Shown piece by piece: positions 26,345 through 35,379 of a stretch of 49,072 nt of DNA (position 1 is its first letter; every line of letters begins with the position of its first letter). The DNA is taken from positions 1-49,072 of the forward strand of contig NZ_SMYZ01000065.1 in assembly GCF_004919685.1 (NCBI RefSeq), in the 5' to 3' direction. Both the position numbers and the translations under genes were made by a program. The notes beneath the pieces were generated by a model. That model searched no databases, was not told where the DNA came from, and worked only from the letters and a program-made list of their open reading frames with translations. This DNA is from Mesorhizobium norvegicum (lineage in GTDB: Bacteria; Pseudomonadota; Alphaproteobacteria; Rhizobiales; Rhizobiaceae).

Positions 26345-26566
26345 GTGAGAACCAGCCTGAAGCAGAAGATACTGGAGGTCTGCGACCGCAAGATTTCCGA
26401 AAAAGGGGCCGGCGTCGGCGTGTCGTTCTATGCGTTTTTCGCCAATAGGAACGACGACCCCGAACTCTTGATGGAAGCCGCCGAATGGTGGATCAGAACC
26501 CACCGCCTCGACCATTTTGAAAAGGCTGCGAAGATACGCGCGATGGTCGAGGAGATGGATCCTTAA
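26345..26566 (+). CDS. Small protein, 73 aa, unknown
   Basis: The GTG at 26345 has AAGGGA seven bases upstream and begins RTSLKQKILEVCDRK; the longer frame from 26246 overlaps the previous gene and lacks a ribosome site. The protein is soluble and helical, with FYAFFANRNDDPELLMEAAE followed by WWIRTHRLDHFEKAAKIR. It may share a transcript with the two ORFs before it. No family recognised. Confidence 0.5.
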   Translation: MRTSLKQKILEVCDRKISEKGAGVGVSFYAFFANRNDDPELLMEAAEWWIRTHRLDHFEKAAKIRAMVEEMDP

Positions 26567-26597
26567 TCTTCGTTTTGAGCGACATGCATCAGGCTGA

Positions 26598-26864
26598 TCA
26601 GCCGAAATCGGCCGCCGTCAGCACATACATGCTCTTGTGGGTGCGGTCGTAGGCCCTTGCCGCCACGTCGCGGATGGCGCTGCTCTCGGTGTCGAATGTC
26701 TGGAGGTAGCCGGCTTCGTCGGCCGCGGTTCCGGGCCGCATCTTGGCCATGGCGTCGGCAGCGACGGAGAAGGAGATCTGGAACATACCGTCATGGCCGA
26801 CGAAACGGATGCGCTTGCCGGCTTCGTCATAGCTGCGGCTGCGGTTGGGGAAGGTGAGGCTCAT
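26598..26864 (-). CDS. DUF1488 family protein
   Basis: An 88-residue protein with the DUF1488 pattern: LTFPNRSRSYDEAGKRIRF, then VGHDGMFQISFSV and a C-terminal IRDVAARAYDR. DUF1488 proteins are small, common in rhizobia, and of unknown role. Its ATG lies within the end of the neighbouring lysine-rich protein gene (four-base overlap), so both are made from one minus-strand transcript that diverges from groESL. Confidence 0.8.
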   Translation of the reverse strand: MSLTFPNRSRSYDEAGKRIRFVGHDGMFQISFSVAADAMAKMRPGTAADEAGYLQTFDTESSAIRDVAARAYDRTHKSMYVLTAADFG

Positions 26865-27115
26865 GTCTTGACCTCCGTCGCGGCGGCCTTCTTGGTCACC
26901 CGCTTCTTCTTCGGCGTCGGGTTCAGGGCTTCGGCGACACGGTCGGCCTCTTCCTTGGCCAGCCGCAGCTCCCTCAGCCTTGCCGTCTTGATCTCCCGGG
27001 CCCTTGCCTCGGACATGTATTCGGCGGTTGCCTTGTTTTTTTCCGCTGTCTTTTTCTGCTTGTCGACAAAGCGGGCTTCAGCTTTTTCCATGATCGTCTG
27101 ATTGCCTTCGGCCAT
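26861..27115 (-). CDS. Small lysine-rich charged protein, 84 aa
   Basis: The sequence from MAEGNQTIMEKAEARFVDKQ onward is almost entirely charged and helix-forming, likely a coiled coil or disordered rod, with a C-terminal basic tail PKKKRVTKKAAATEVKT that resembles nucleic-acid-binding tails. The ATG at 27115 is preceded by AAGGGAG 9-15 bases upstream; the longer frame lies in the AT-rich promoter region. It diverges from groES and is followed by the DUF1488 gene in a two-gene unit. Function unknown. Confidence 0.6.
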   Translation of the reverse strand: MAEGNQTIMEKAEARFVDKQKKTAEKNKATAEYMSEARAREIKTARLRELRLAKEEADRVAEALNPTPKKKRVTKKAAATEVKT

Positions 27116-27251
27116 CGAAGAAATCTCCCTTGTGCCTGAAATCGTGAAAGTGAACTTGTCCGATAAATAGGCACTCGATCGGCAAAATTCAATCTTTTGA
27201 ATTATTTGACACTCTGCGGATAGCACGAAACGGCTGGCCGAAATAATACTT

Positions 27252-27280
27252 TTGAATATTTAATCTGGCTCGCGAATAAT
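27252..27280 (+). promoter_or_regulatory. groESL promoter
   Basis: TTGAAT (27252-27257) and AATAAT (27275-27280) are separated by 17 bases and fit a sigma-70 type -35/-10 pair. They lie in an AT-rich stretch directly before the CIRCE operator, where transcription would start. Confidence 0.6.
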
Positions 27281-27282
27281 TT

Positions 27283-27309
27283 TTGGCACTCCTATCTATC
27301 GAGTGCCAA
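27283..27309. promoter_or_regulatory. CIRCE operator (HrcA site) of groESL
   Basis: The perfect inverted repeat TTGGCACTC - nine bases - GAGTGCCAA matches the CIRCE element (consensus TTAGCACTC-N9-GAGTGCTAA) with a compensated change at position 3 of each arm. It lies at the likely transcription start, 56 bases before groES. HrcA bound here would repress groESL until heat or misfolded protein frees it. Confidence 0.93.
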
Positions 27310-27364
27310 CGCGTCTATAAAGGACGGGCGTGGCCGCCTGTGCCGGCCCCAGAAAGAAGTTCCC

Positions 27365-27694
27365 ATGAAATTTCGGCCACTCCACGACCGCGTCGTCATT
27401 CGTCGCGCTGAAGGCGATATCAAATCCAAGGGCGGCATCATCATTCCCGATAATGCCAAGGAAAAGCCGCAGGAAGGCGAAGTCATCGCCGTCGGCCCGG
27501 GTGCACGCGACGAAAACGGCGCGCTGATTGCACTCGACGTCAAGGCCGGCGACTTCATCCTGTTCGGCAAATGGTCGGGCACCGAGGTCAAGATCGATGG
27601 CCAGGACCTTCTGATCATGAAGGAAGCCGACATCATGGGCGTTATCGACAAAACCGGCGTCGAGAAGACCGTGCCTGCCAAGAAGGCCGCCTGA
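27365..27694 (+). CDS. groS: Co-chaperonin GroES
   Basis: A 109-residue GroES starting MKFRPLHDRVVIRR, with the mobile loop around EGDIKSKGGIIIPDNAKEKP, which contacts GroEL, and GEVIAVGPGARDENG. It is about 5-12 residues longer than usual, with a lysine-rich C-terminal tail, VEKTVPAKKAA. It caps the GroEL cavity during folding. The gene follows the promoter and CIRCE and precedes groEL by 100 bases, in which two hairpins lie. Confidence 0.96.
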   Translation: MKFRPLHDRVVIRRAEGDIKSKGGIIIPDNAKEKPQEGEVIAVGPGARDENGALIALDVKAGDFILFGKWSGTEVKIDGQDLLIMKEADIMGVIDKTGVEKTVPAKKAA

Positions 27695-27706
27695 TTGGAG
27701 CGCTGC

Positions 27707-27773
27707 GTGTCCTTCGGGATGCGCAAGGGACACTCCGGGCTTTGATCATGGAGGGCAGGGCTCTGCCTTCCTC
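27707..27773 (+). other. Two stem-loops between groES and groEL
   Basis: GTGTCCTT pairs with AAGGGACAC (27707-27733, one bulge), and GAGGGCAG pairs with CTGCCTTC (27751-27770). They fall in the groES-groEL gap, ending about 20 bases before the groEL start. Such hairpins may mark processing or adjust the ratio of the two proteins. Confidence 0.4.
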
Positions 27774-27794
27774 AACCGAACTGGATAAAAAATC

Positions 27795-29426
<1,632 letters not shown>

Positions 29427-29431
29427 TCCTG

Positions 29432-29550
29432 ATTCAGGTGAGGCCGGCCTGCAAACGCCGGTTTCCTGGGCTTCCGGTGCTCACGTACCCAAAAGTACGC
29501 TCCGCTCCGGTTCTCGGAAACCACCGTTTTCGGCTCGGCCTGACCTGAAT
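29432..29550. repeat. 118-bp palindromic element, copy D1
   Basis: Starts ATTCAGGTGAGGCCGG and ends CGGCCTGACCTGAAT, terminal inverted repeats of 15 bases with one mismatch. Inside lies GGTGCTCACGTAC and AGTACGCTCCGCTCCGG, again partly self-complementary, so the whole can fold back on itself. A second copy is at 33951-34067. It sits six bases after the groEL stop, so it may double as terminator or 3' stabiliser. Whether it moves like a MITE is inferred. The rest of 29551-29633 shows nothing else clear except a CCGGGGGATTTTCTCCCGG hairpin-like stretch near 29584. Confidence 0.75.
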
Positions 29551-29633
29551 CTTCTACGCCGGTTCCAAGAGCCGGGACTACCGCCGGGGGATTTTCTCCC
29601 GGCGTTCAGGCCTCTAGCCCAGGAGACGGATCC

Positions 29634-29792
29634 ATGATCACGTTCGTGCGGAAGCCAGAGACGGTCGTCACGACCGAAAAGACCGAGGAAAGCCGCTTCG
29701 ACCGCATCCGCAGGATTGCCGCCGACAAGCACAAGAAATCCGATTCCGACACGGCAACGCCAGCAAAGAGCGAGCCCAAACGCCCGATGTGA
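29634..29792 (+). CDS. Small basic protein, 52 aa, with a partial copy nearby
   Basis: A 52-residue ORF starting MITFVRKPETVVTTEK and ending in the lysine-rich, probably disordered tail HKKSDSDTATPAKSEPKRPM. The ATG has AGGAG nine bases upstream. The last 84 bases (29709-29792) recur at 32595-32678 with 75 of 84 bases the same and no gaps, keeping the reading frame. That conservation in frame supports a real coding sequence. No family recognised; charge and size suggest nucleic-acid binding or a disordered adaptor, but this is not shown. Confidence 0.6.
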   Translation: MITFVRKPETVVTTEKTEESRFDRIRRIAADKHKKSDSDTATPAKSEPKRPM

Positions 29793-29811
29793 GGCTGCGG
29801 CGCTGCCGCAA

Positions 29812-30381
29812 TCAGAGCCCTACCTCCGATCGCCGGAAGCAGCCGGCCGCGTGGTCGTTGACGATGCCGACCGCCTGCATCCAGGCATAGACGATGGTCG
29901 GGCCGACGAACTTGAAGCCGCGCCGCTTCATCTCCTTGGAAATCCGCTCCGACAGCGGCGACGACGCGATCCAGCCATGGCCGTCGCTTGCCACAACTTT
30001 GCCGTCCGTGAAGGACCAGCAGAAGTCTGCAAAGCTCTCGCCGCGCTCCGCCATCTCGCAGAAAATCTCTGCGCCCCGGATCGTCGCCTCGATCTTGGCG
30101 CGAGCGCGGATGATGCCGGGATCGGCCATCAGCCGTTCGATATCGGCCGCGCCGAAGCGCGCGACCTTTGCAGGATCGAAGCCGGCGAAGGCGGCGCGAA
30201 AGGCCTCGCGTTTCCTGAGCACGATGATCCAGGCAAGGCCGGCCTGGAACCCTTCGAGCATCAGCATTTCCCACAGCATGCGGGGATCGCGCTGCGGAAC
30301 GCCCCATTCCTCGTCGTGATAGGCGCGCATCAGCGGATCGCCCTGCGCCCAGCCGCAACGATGATGTGCATGATTGTCCAT
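29812..30381 (-). CDS. tag: DNA-3-methyladenine glycosylase I
   Basis: A 189-residue Tag enzyme that removes 3-methyladenine from alkylated DNA. RCGWAQGDPLMRAYHDEEWG is the family start and carries the zinc-binding Cys and His; the C-terminal NDHAAGCFRR supplies the other His and Cys. FQAGLAWIIVLRKREAFR and FVGPTIVYAWMQAVG hold the base-flipping pocket. Length is normal. It is encoded on the minus strand after a 99-residue protein gene with a 12-base gap, so the two may be cotranscribed. Confidence 0.95.
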   Translation of the reverse strand: MDNHAHHRCGWAQGDPLMRAYHDEEWGVPQRDPRMLWEMLMLEGFQAGLAWIIVLRKREAFRAAFAGFDPAKVARFGAADIERLMADPGIIRARAKIEATIRGAEIFCEMAERGESFADFCWSFTDGKVVASDGHGWIASSPLSERISKEMKRRGFKFVGPTIVYAWMQAVGIVNDHAAGCFRRSEVGL

Positions 30382-30393
30382 CGCGGTGCTCCG

Positions 30394-30693
30394 TCACACG
30401 ATACTGTGGCGAACCGGCGCCACGGTCCAGTCCACCGTACGCTGATCGATCATGGCATGCACCGGCGAGTGCCCCATCTCGGTCATGATGCCGCTTGCAG
30501 CGTTTCTGCCGGCCTCGACTGAGGCCCAGACCAGCATGTCGACGATGGTGCCGTCGTCACGCTCGGCAATCCGGCGCGACAGAAAGCCATGCTGACGCCG
30601 CAGCCAGGCGTCGATATCGGCATTGGCGGCGATGAATTGTGTGCAGGATTGGCCATTGAGCCTGAAGGTCGTCACTTCGATTGCCTCCGTCAT
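30394..30693 (-). CDS. Uncharacterised 99-aa protein, possibly a dimeric alpha/beta barrel
   Basis: The pattern VTTFRLNGQSCTQFIAANAD followed by IDAWLRRQHGFLSRRIAERD, then TIVDMLVWAS, resembles small antibiotic-biosynthesis-monooxygenase-like (ABM/ferredoxin-like) proteins in which such a strand-helix-strand repeats. No catalytic residue is recognised. GGAGAG lies before the ATG at 30693. It is between the short-chain dehydrogenase gene (31 bases upstream) and tag, and probably belongs to the dehydrogenase transcript. Confidence 0.6.
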   Translation of the reverse strand: MTEAIEVTTFRLNGQSCTQFIAANADIDAWLRRQHGFLSRRIAERDDGTIVDMLVWASVEAGRNAASGIMTEMGHSPVHAMIDQRTVDWTVAPVRHSIV

Positions 30694-30724
30694 GTCATCT
30701 CTCCATTGGCAGGGTTCATGGTGC

Positions 30725-31471
30725 TCAGCCCTGCGTCGTCGGGCGCACGATCAGTTCGTTGACGTCGATGCCATCCGGCTGGCCGATGGCAAAGCCGATC
30801 GCCTCGGCAATCGCACTGGGCGGAATGGAAGCCTGGTTCAGCATGGCGCGGGCGCCTGCTTCGACTTGCGGGTTGGCGATGCCGTCGAACAGTTCTGTGC
30901 GGGTTAGGCCGGGGCTGACGACCGTCACGCGCAGATCCCGGCTTTCCTGGCGAAGTCCCTCCGAGAGCGCCCTGACCGCGAATTTGGTGGCGCTGTAGAC
31001 GGCGGCCGTGGGATCGACCCGGTGCCCGGAGACGGACGCGACGTTGATGATATGGCCGGACTTCTGTTCGCCCATGATCGGAAGCACGGCGGCGATGCCA
31101 TTGAGAACGCCACGCAAATTGACGTCGATCATCCGGTTCCAGTCGTCGACGCGCAGTTCGGCCATGAACGACAGCGGCATCACGCCGGCATTGTTGACCA
31201 GCACGTCGATCCGACCATGGCGCGCATGGGCGGCTGCGGCGAAAGCCTTGACGCTGTCGAGATCGGTCACGTCGAGCTCCTGGGAAAAGGCCTGTCCGCC
31301 GGCTCGCTCGATGTCCTGCGCGATTGCCGCGATCCGGTCGGTGCGCCGGGCGCCGAGCACGATCCGGTGGCCGCTGGCCGCGAGGTGGCGGGCGGTGGCC
31401 TCGCCGATGCCGCTCGAGGCGCCGGTGATCAACACCACCTTGCTGGCCGATGAGTTGGGTGAGTGTGTCAT
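30725..31471 (-). CDS. Short-chain dehydrogenase/reductase
   Basis: A 248-residue classical SDR. GASSGIGEATA (17-27) is the NAD(P)-binding motif, NNAG (93-96) the core stabiliser, and S146, Y159 and K163 (NVASVSG, YSATK) the catalytic set. ARRTDRI just after the second strand favours NADP(H). The family oxidises or reduces many alcohols and ketones, so the substrate is unknown. It diverges from an AraC regulator that probably controls it. Confidence 0.92.
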   Translation of the reverse strand: MTHSPNSSASKVVLITGASSGIGEATARHLAASGHRIVLGARRTDRIAAIAQDIERAGGQAFSQELDVTDLDSVKAFAAAAHARHGRIDVLVNNAGVMPLSFMAELRVDDWNRMIDVNLRGVLNGIAAVLPIMGEQKSGHIINVASVSGHRVDPTAAVYSATKFAVRALSEGLRQESRDLRVTVVSPGLTRTELFDGIANPQVEAGARAMLNQASIPPSAIAEAIGFAIGQPDGIDVNELIVRPTTQG

Positions 31472-31685
31472 GAAGGCTCCGCCTGTTGGTTGGGAGCCAA
31501 GCTCCCGTTGGCGGCGTTATGCGACGCGGCGCCTGTGAACCGTTATCGCGATCCTGCAAGATTCATGCACGATCCTGCAAAGCTCGATTGCCGCCGCTGG
31601 CTTGGCTTGCAGGATCGGATATGATCGGCGCCATGGCCGTTTCGACGATATCCTTTTGACATCCGCACACGCCCCTTACGGCGAG

Positions 31686-32564
31686 ATGGCATCGATCATC
31701 GCCCGCTTCACGACGCAGGACGAGGAGTGCGCGACTGATATCGACACGCTGTTCCTCAGCCGGCGGTCCTCGACCGACAAGAGCGTCCACACAGCGCAGT
31801 GGCCCTGCTTTGCGCTGGTGGTGCAGGGCGCCAAGAGCCTGACGCTCGGATCGGAACTCCATACTTATGGCGTTGGCGACTATCTGGTGGTGTCGCTCGA
31901 TCTGCCGGTCGTCTCCCGGGTGACGGAGGCGAGCCCGGACGTGCCGAACCTTGGCCTGGGGATGCGGATAGAGCCGGAGCGGCTGAAGGAGCTTTTTGGC
32001 CGGATCGGCAGCGCAAATTCCGCGCTCGCTTCGGACGAGATGCGGGCAGTGGCGGTCAACAAGGCGCCGCCCGACCTGCTCGATGCGGTTTTGCGGTTGC
32101 TGCGCCTGCTCGATCGGCCGCGGGATATTCCCGCGATGGCGCCGCTGATCGAGCAGGAGATCCTCTACCGGGTGGCGACCGGCCCCTTCGGTCCGGCGCT
32201 GCTGCAGATCGCGATGCTCGAAACGCCGACAAACAGGGTTGCGCAGGCTATCGCCTGGCTGCGGCAGAATTTCACGCGGCCGCTGCGCATCGAGGACCTG
32301 GCGCAGCATGTCGGCATGAGCCCGTCCTCGCTGCATCACCACTTCAAGGCGGTCACGGCGATGACGCCGATGCAGTATCAAAAGCAGTTGCGCCTTTACG
32401 AAGCGCGGCGCCTGATGCTGACCGAGCGGCTGGATGTCGGCTCGGCCGGCTACAGCGTCGGCTACCAGAGTCCGTCGCAGTTCAGTCGCGAATACAGCCG
32501 GCTCTACGGCCGGCCGCCGCTGCGCGACGTCGCGGCAAGCCTGGAGCCGGCACGCGGGTTCTGA
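31686..32564 (+). CDS. AraC family transcriptional regulator (AraC_N type)
   Basis: About 292 residues. The N-terminal part with WPCFALVVQGAKSLTLGSEL and YGVGDYLVVSLDLPVVSRVT is the AraC_N (PF06719) sensing domain; the C-terminal part has LRIEDLAQHVGMSPSSLHHH and a second helix-turn-helix, VGSAGYSVGYQSPSQFSREY. The start is uncertain: ATG at 31686 fits the conserved region, but TTG codons up to 31602 are open and no ribosome site is clear. It diverges from the SDR gene, its likely target. A fragment of another gene lies in frame after its stop. Confidence 0.85.
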   Translation: MASIIARFTTQDEECATDIDTLFLSRRSSTDKSVHTAQWPCFALVVQGAKSLTLGSELHTYGVGDYLVVSLDLPVVSRVTEASPDVPNLGLGMRIEPERLKELFGRIGSANSALASDEMRAVAVNKAPPDLLDAVLRLLRLLDRPRDIPAMAPLIEQEILYRVATGPFGPALLQIAMLETPTNRVAQAIAWLRQNFTRPLRIEDLAQHVGMSPSSLHHHFKAVTAMTPMQYQKQLRLYEARRLMLTERLDVGSAGYSVGYQSPSQFSREYSRLYGRPPLRDVAASLEPARGF

Positions 32565-32594
32565 CGATCGGTTGAACGCGCTTCTGCCGGTTTT

Positions 32595-32678
32595 CGCAGG
32601 ATTGCCGCCTACAAGCACAAGAAATCCGATTCCGATACGGCTGCTTCGCCAAAGAGCGAGCCGAAACGCCCGATGTGA
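32595..32678 (+). pseudogene. Partial copy of the 52-aa small gene (3' part only)
   Basis: These 84 bases match 29709-29792 at 75 positions with no gap, encode RRIAAYKHKKSDSDTAASP and the shared end KSEPKRPM, and stop with TGA at the same place. The 5' half, its ribosome site and start codon are absent. The fragment lies in the same frame as the AraC gene, 30 bases past its stop, so stop readthrough would append it. Best read as a remnant of a duplication. Confidence 0.65.
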
Positions 32679-32828
32679 ATGTGCGGCGCCGCCGCCACTT
32701 TCCGGCCCGAGCTCGATGCCTGTCCGAGCCGTGATCCAGCCAGATCACCTCCGCAATCCAGGTGGCTGCTATCGGCCTGTCTACTATTGTCATTATATTA
32801 GCCAAGGCGCATATTTATCCGGCAGTGG

Positions 32829-32856
32829 GCCCTTGGTCGCCAACGCGTCCAAGGGC
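32829..32856 (+). promoter_or_regulatory. Hairpin upstream of the GYD protein gene
   Basis: GCCCTTGG and CCAAGGGC form an 8-bp perfect stem with a 12-base loop, about 90 bases before the GYD start. The region 32765-32820 before it is AT-rich and likely carries the promoter. It could be a 5' leader structure or an operator. The remaining part of the 32679-32943 gap shows nothing definite. Confidence 0.35.
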
Positions 32857-32943
32857 GCCTGCGATTGTTCCGAAAAATAAATCACTCCGTGCCGCTCGAA
32901 TTATGGAGCAGCCACGAGAGAATGACATTTGGAGGAAATACCC

Positions 32944-33258
32944 ATGAAAGTGACTATTTTGGCAAACTATGCGCCTCATGCCGCCAAAGGATTGATGCAA
33001 GGTTCGGACAGGCAAGCTGCGGTCAAGGCGCTTTTTGAAAGCGTTGGCGGCAAGGTGACCAGCGTGATGTTCACGCGCGGTATCTATGACGTCGTCGTCA
33101 ATGGCGAGGTGCCGGACCAGTCCGCGGGGATCGGCATGTCCCTTGCGGTGCGAGCGAGCGGCTCGCTGACCGAGATGGTTGTCCTGGAGGAACTCGACAT
33201 GAAGGCAGTGCTCGCGGCCGCCAACAAGGCTGCCGGCGCGTACAAACCCGCGGGCTAA
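32944..33258 (+). CDS. GYD domain-containing protein
   Basis: A 104-residue protein of the GYD family (PF08734): KVTILANYAPHAAKGLMQGS followed by DRQAAVKALFESVGGKV, then TRGIYDVVVNGEVPD, where the GxYD segment names the family. These are small ferredoxin-like proteins of unknown role. The ATG at 32944 has GGAGGA eight bases upstream, a strong site that decides against the start at 32929. It is monocistronic with a hairpin before and a strong stem-loop after. Confidence 0.85.
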   Translation: MKVTILANYAPHAAKGLMQGSDRQAAVKALFESVGGKVTSVMFTRGIYDVVVNGEVPDQSAGIGMSLAVRASGSLTEMVVLEELDMKAVLAAANKAAGAYKPAG

Positions 33259-33264
33259 TGGACT

Positions 33265-33312
33265 TGCCTTTTTGATCAAGGCAGCACGGTTCGATGGATG
33301 TGCCGTGCTGCC
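33265..33312 (+). terminator. Stem-loop terminator candidate after the GYD gene
   Basis: GGCAGCACGG and CCGTGCTGCC (33280-33312) make a 10-bp perfect stem with a 13-base loop; an overlapping alternative stem pairs TGCCTT with AAGGCA (33265-33283), so the two exclude each other. It starts seven bases past the GYD stop. No T-run follows. Termination is plausible; the alternative pairings are a notable detail. Confidence 0.5.
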
Positions 33313-33441
33313 GAGTTTCGGACAGGACATCTTCTTCCGACTTTCGCGGCGACCGGAATTCACGCTAGTATCGTCCGGTGATCGTTTGGTGCAGAGAGCT
33401 TGCGAAAACGAAACCGCGATTCTCGATACGGAGACAAGTTC

Positions 33442-33939
33442 ATGTTTGCGGCCAAGGCCATCGACACGTCGGACAAGGCCGCGTTCTACCGCGACCTCGC
33501 CGCCCAGCTTAAGGCGCTGCTCGAGGGCGAGCGCGATTCGATCGCCAACGCCGCCAACACCGCGGCGCTGATCTTCCAGATGGTGCCGGACCTCAACTGG
33601 GCGGGGTTCTATTTCCTGCAGTCCGACGAGGAAATGGTGCTCGGGCCGTTCCAGGGCAAGCCGGCCTGCGTGCGCATCGCCGTAGGCAAGGGCGTGTGCG
33701 GGACGGCGGTCGAGCTCGGCACCTCGATGCTGATCAAGGACGTGCACGATTTCCCCGGCCACATCGCCTGCGACGCCGATTCGCGTTCGGAACTGGTGGT
33801 GCTGCTCGAAGACGATGACGGCGTCTTCGGCGTGCTCGACCTCGACAGCCCGTTGCCCGGCCGCTTCGACAAGCAAGACCAGGCCGGCATCGAGACGCTG
33901 GCGGCGATCTACGCCGCGGCGAGTTCCTTCGAGGATTAG
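33442..33939 (+). CDS. msrC: Free methionine-(R)-sulfoxide reductase (GAF domain)
   Basis: A 165-residue single GAF-domain enzyme that reduces free methionine-(R)-sulfoxide with thioredoxin. The three redox cysteines, C76 (PACVRI), C86 (GVCGTA) and C110 (HIACDADSRSE), have the same spacing as C84, C94 and C118 of E. coli MsrC, and NWAGFYFL and LGPFQGKPAC are conserved. The ATG at 33442 has GGAGA about eight bases upstream and is preferred over one at 33400. It would repair oxidative damage. A 117-bp palindromic element begins 11 bases after its stop. Confidence 0.92.
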   Translation: MFAAKAIDTSDKAAFYRDLAAQLKALLEGERDSIANAANTAALIFQMVPDLNWAGFYFLQSDEEMVLGPFQGKPACVRIAVGKGVCGTAVELGTSMLIKDVHDFPGHIACDADSRSELVVLLEDDDGVFGVLDLDSPLPGRFDKQDQAGIETLAAIYAAASSFED

Positions 33940-33950
33940 GGCATATTGAT

Positions 33951-34067
33951 ATTCAGGTGAGGCCGGCCTGCGAACGGCGGCTTTCTGCGCTTCCGGTGCT
34001 CACGTACTTAAGTACGCTCCGCTCCGGTTCTCGAAAGCCATCGTTCTCGCCCCGGCCTGACCTGAAT
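33951..34067. repeat. 118-bp palindromic element, copy D2
   Basis: Same terminal repeats (ATTCAGGTGAGGCCGG, CGGCCTGACCTGAAT) and internal GGTGCTCACGTAC as copy D1 at 29432-29550, with scattered substitutions and a two-base length difference. Its centre CGTACTTAAGTACG is a perfect palindrome, where D1 has CGTACCCAAAAGTACG. It follows the msrC stop by 11 bases and ends 26 bases before the end of the convergent exporter gene, so it may terminate transcription from both sides. Confidence 0.75.
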
Positions 34068-34093
34068 CTAAACATGCCCTGGCCCGGTCTAGA

Positions 34094-35152
34094 CTAGACG
34101 AACTTCACCAGCATCAGGCTGAAGCAGCCGATGAACAGGAAGGCCGAGAAGGCGAGCGCCAGCGGGCGCAGGCCGCGCGAGCGCAGCTGCGAAATGTCGG
34201 CCTGCAGGCCCATAGCGGCGAGCCCCATGGTCAGCATGATGGTGGTGGCAAGCGCCATCGCCGATTTCACTTCGGCCGGCACCGCGACCAGGCTGTTCAG
34301 CACGACGACGGCGACGAAGGCGGCGACGAACCACGGCATGGGCGGCCGCGCCGCCGAGCGATCGCTCTTGCGGCGTGCCATCAGGCCGAGCGCGATGACC
34401 ATCGGCGCCAGCATGGCGACGCGGGTCAGCTTGGCGACGGTGGCGATCTCGCCGGACTGGGTGCCGTTCTGGAAACCGGCGCCGATGACTTGCGCCACCT
34501 CATGGATCGAAGCGCCGGCCCACAGGCCGAAAGCGTGCTGGTCGAGGCCGAGCGTGGGTGCGAGCAGAGGGAAGCCGAGCATGGCGACAGTGCCGAACAA
34601 AGTGATCGAGGCGACGGCGTAGGTGACGTCCTCGTCGCGCGCATCGGTGACGATGTTGGTGGCGACGATGGCCGAGGCGCCGCAGATCGACGTGCCGGCG
34701 GCGATCAGCTGCGCCAGCTTGGCGTCGACGCCGATCAGGCGGCCAAGCGTGATGGTGAAGACGAAGGTCGAGCCAAGTGTCAGCGCGACGATGCCGACGC
34801 CGCTGGCGCCGATCGAGACAACCTGGCCAAGCGTCAGCTGGAAGCCGAGCAGTACGATGGCGAAGCGTAAGAGCCGGCGCTGTGAAAAGGCGATGCCGGC
34901 CTTCGCGTGGGCGGGCGTGCCGAGCACGTTGGAGTAGATCATGCCCGCGACGACGGCGAGGATCATCGGGCTGAGCAGGGCAAAGCCGGAGACATTGTGG
35001 GCGGAGAAGGCGACGGCTGTGTTCATCGCCACCAACACGATGCCGGGGATGACACCGTTCCACACCGAATCGAGCCGCTTGCGGCCCGCCGCCAGATCAG
35101 CGGAAATCGTGCTTTTCGGAATATCGTTCGCGACGCGGGTCAGGGAAGACAA
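34094..35152 (-). CDS. YeiH family putative sulfate exporter
   Basis: A 352-residue membrane protein of the YeiH/UPF0324 family (PF03601), with about ten hydrophobic segments. LLRFAIVLLGFQLTLGQV, then AAGTSICGASAIVAT and GLWAGASIHEVAQVIGAG are the conserved blocks. The family is described as putative sulfate or sulfonate-related exporters, on limited evidence. It is a single gene; a lower-GC stretch lies upstream. No LysR regulator is beside it, unlike in many bacteria. Confidence 0.88.
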   Translation of the reverse strand: MSSLTRVANDIPKSTISADLAAGRKRLDSVWNGVIPGIVLVAMNTAVAFSAHNVSGFALLSPMILAVVAGMIYSNVLGTPAHAKAGIAFSQRRLLRFAIVLLGFQLTLGQVVSIGASGVGIVALTLGSTFVFTITLGRLIGVDAKLAQLIAAGTSICGASAIVATNIVTDARDEDVTYAVASITLFGTVAMLGFPLLAPTLGLDQHAFGLWAGASIHEVAQVIGAGFQNGTQSGEIATVAKLTRVAMLAPMVIALGLMARRKSDRSAARPPMPWFVAAFVAVVVLNSLVAVPAEVKSAMALATTIMLTMGLAAMGLQADISQLRSRGLRPLALAFSAFLFIGCFSLMLVKFV

Positions 35153-35379
35153 TGCAATTCTCCAGGCAAGTACCCCAGGAGAATGTCATTCCTGAACCGA
35201 TCTTTCCAACGAATTGTTATGGTTAGAATGATCGATTTTTCCGAACGATTTATGGACCTATCGCCGCCAGGCCCGAGCGATTTCAATGTTCTGCAGCGCA
35301 TATCCATCGCTGCGGCGAACACAGGACCTACGATCCTAAATGTCATATCGCTCAAGCTCGAGATATCGGCTGGAATAAT

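Noticed and set aside
26592..26603. Palindrome GGCTGATCAGCC as an operator or terminator
   Set aside because: It overlaps the end of the DUF1488 coding region and is too short, with no T-run, to support either role.
27695..27794. A terminator between groES and groEL
   Set aside because: The two hairpins have no T-run, and groEL needs to be transcribed with groES from the CIRCE promoter; no separate groEL promoter is visible.
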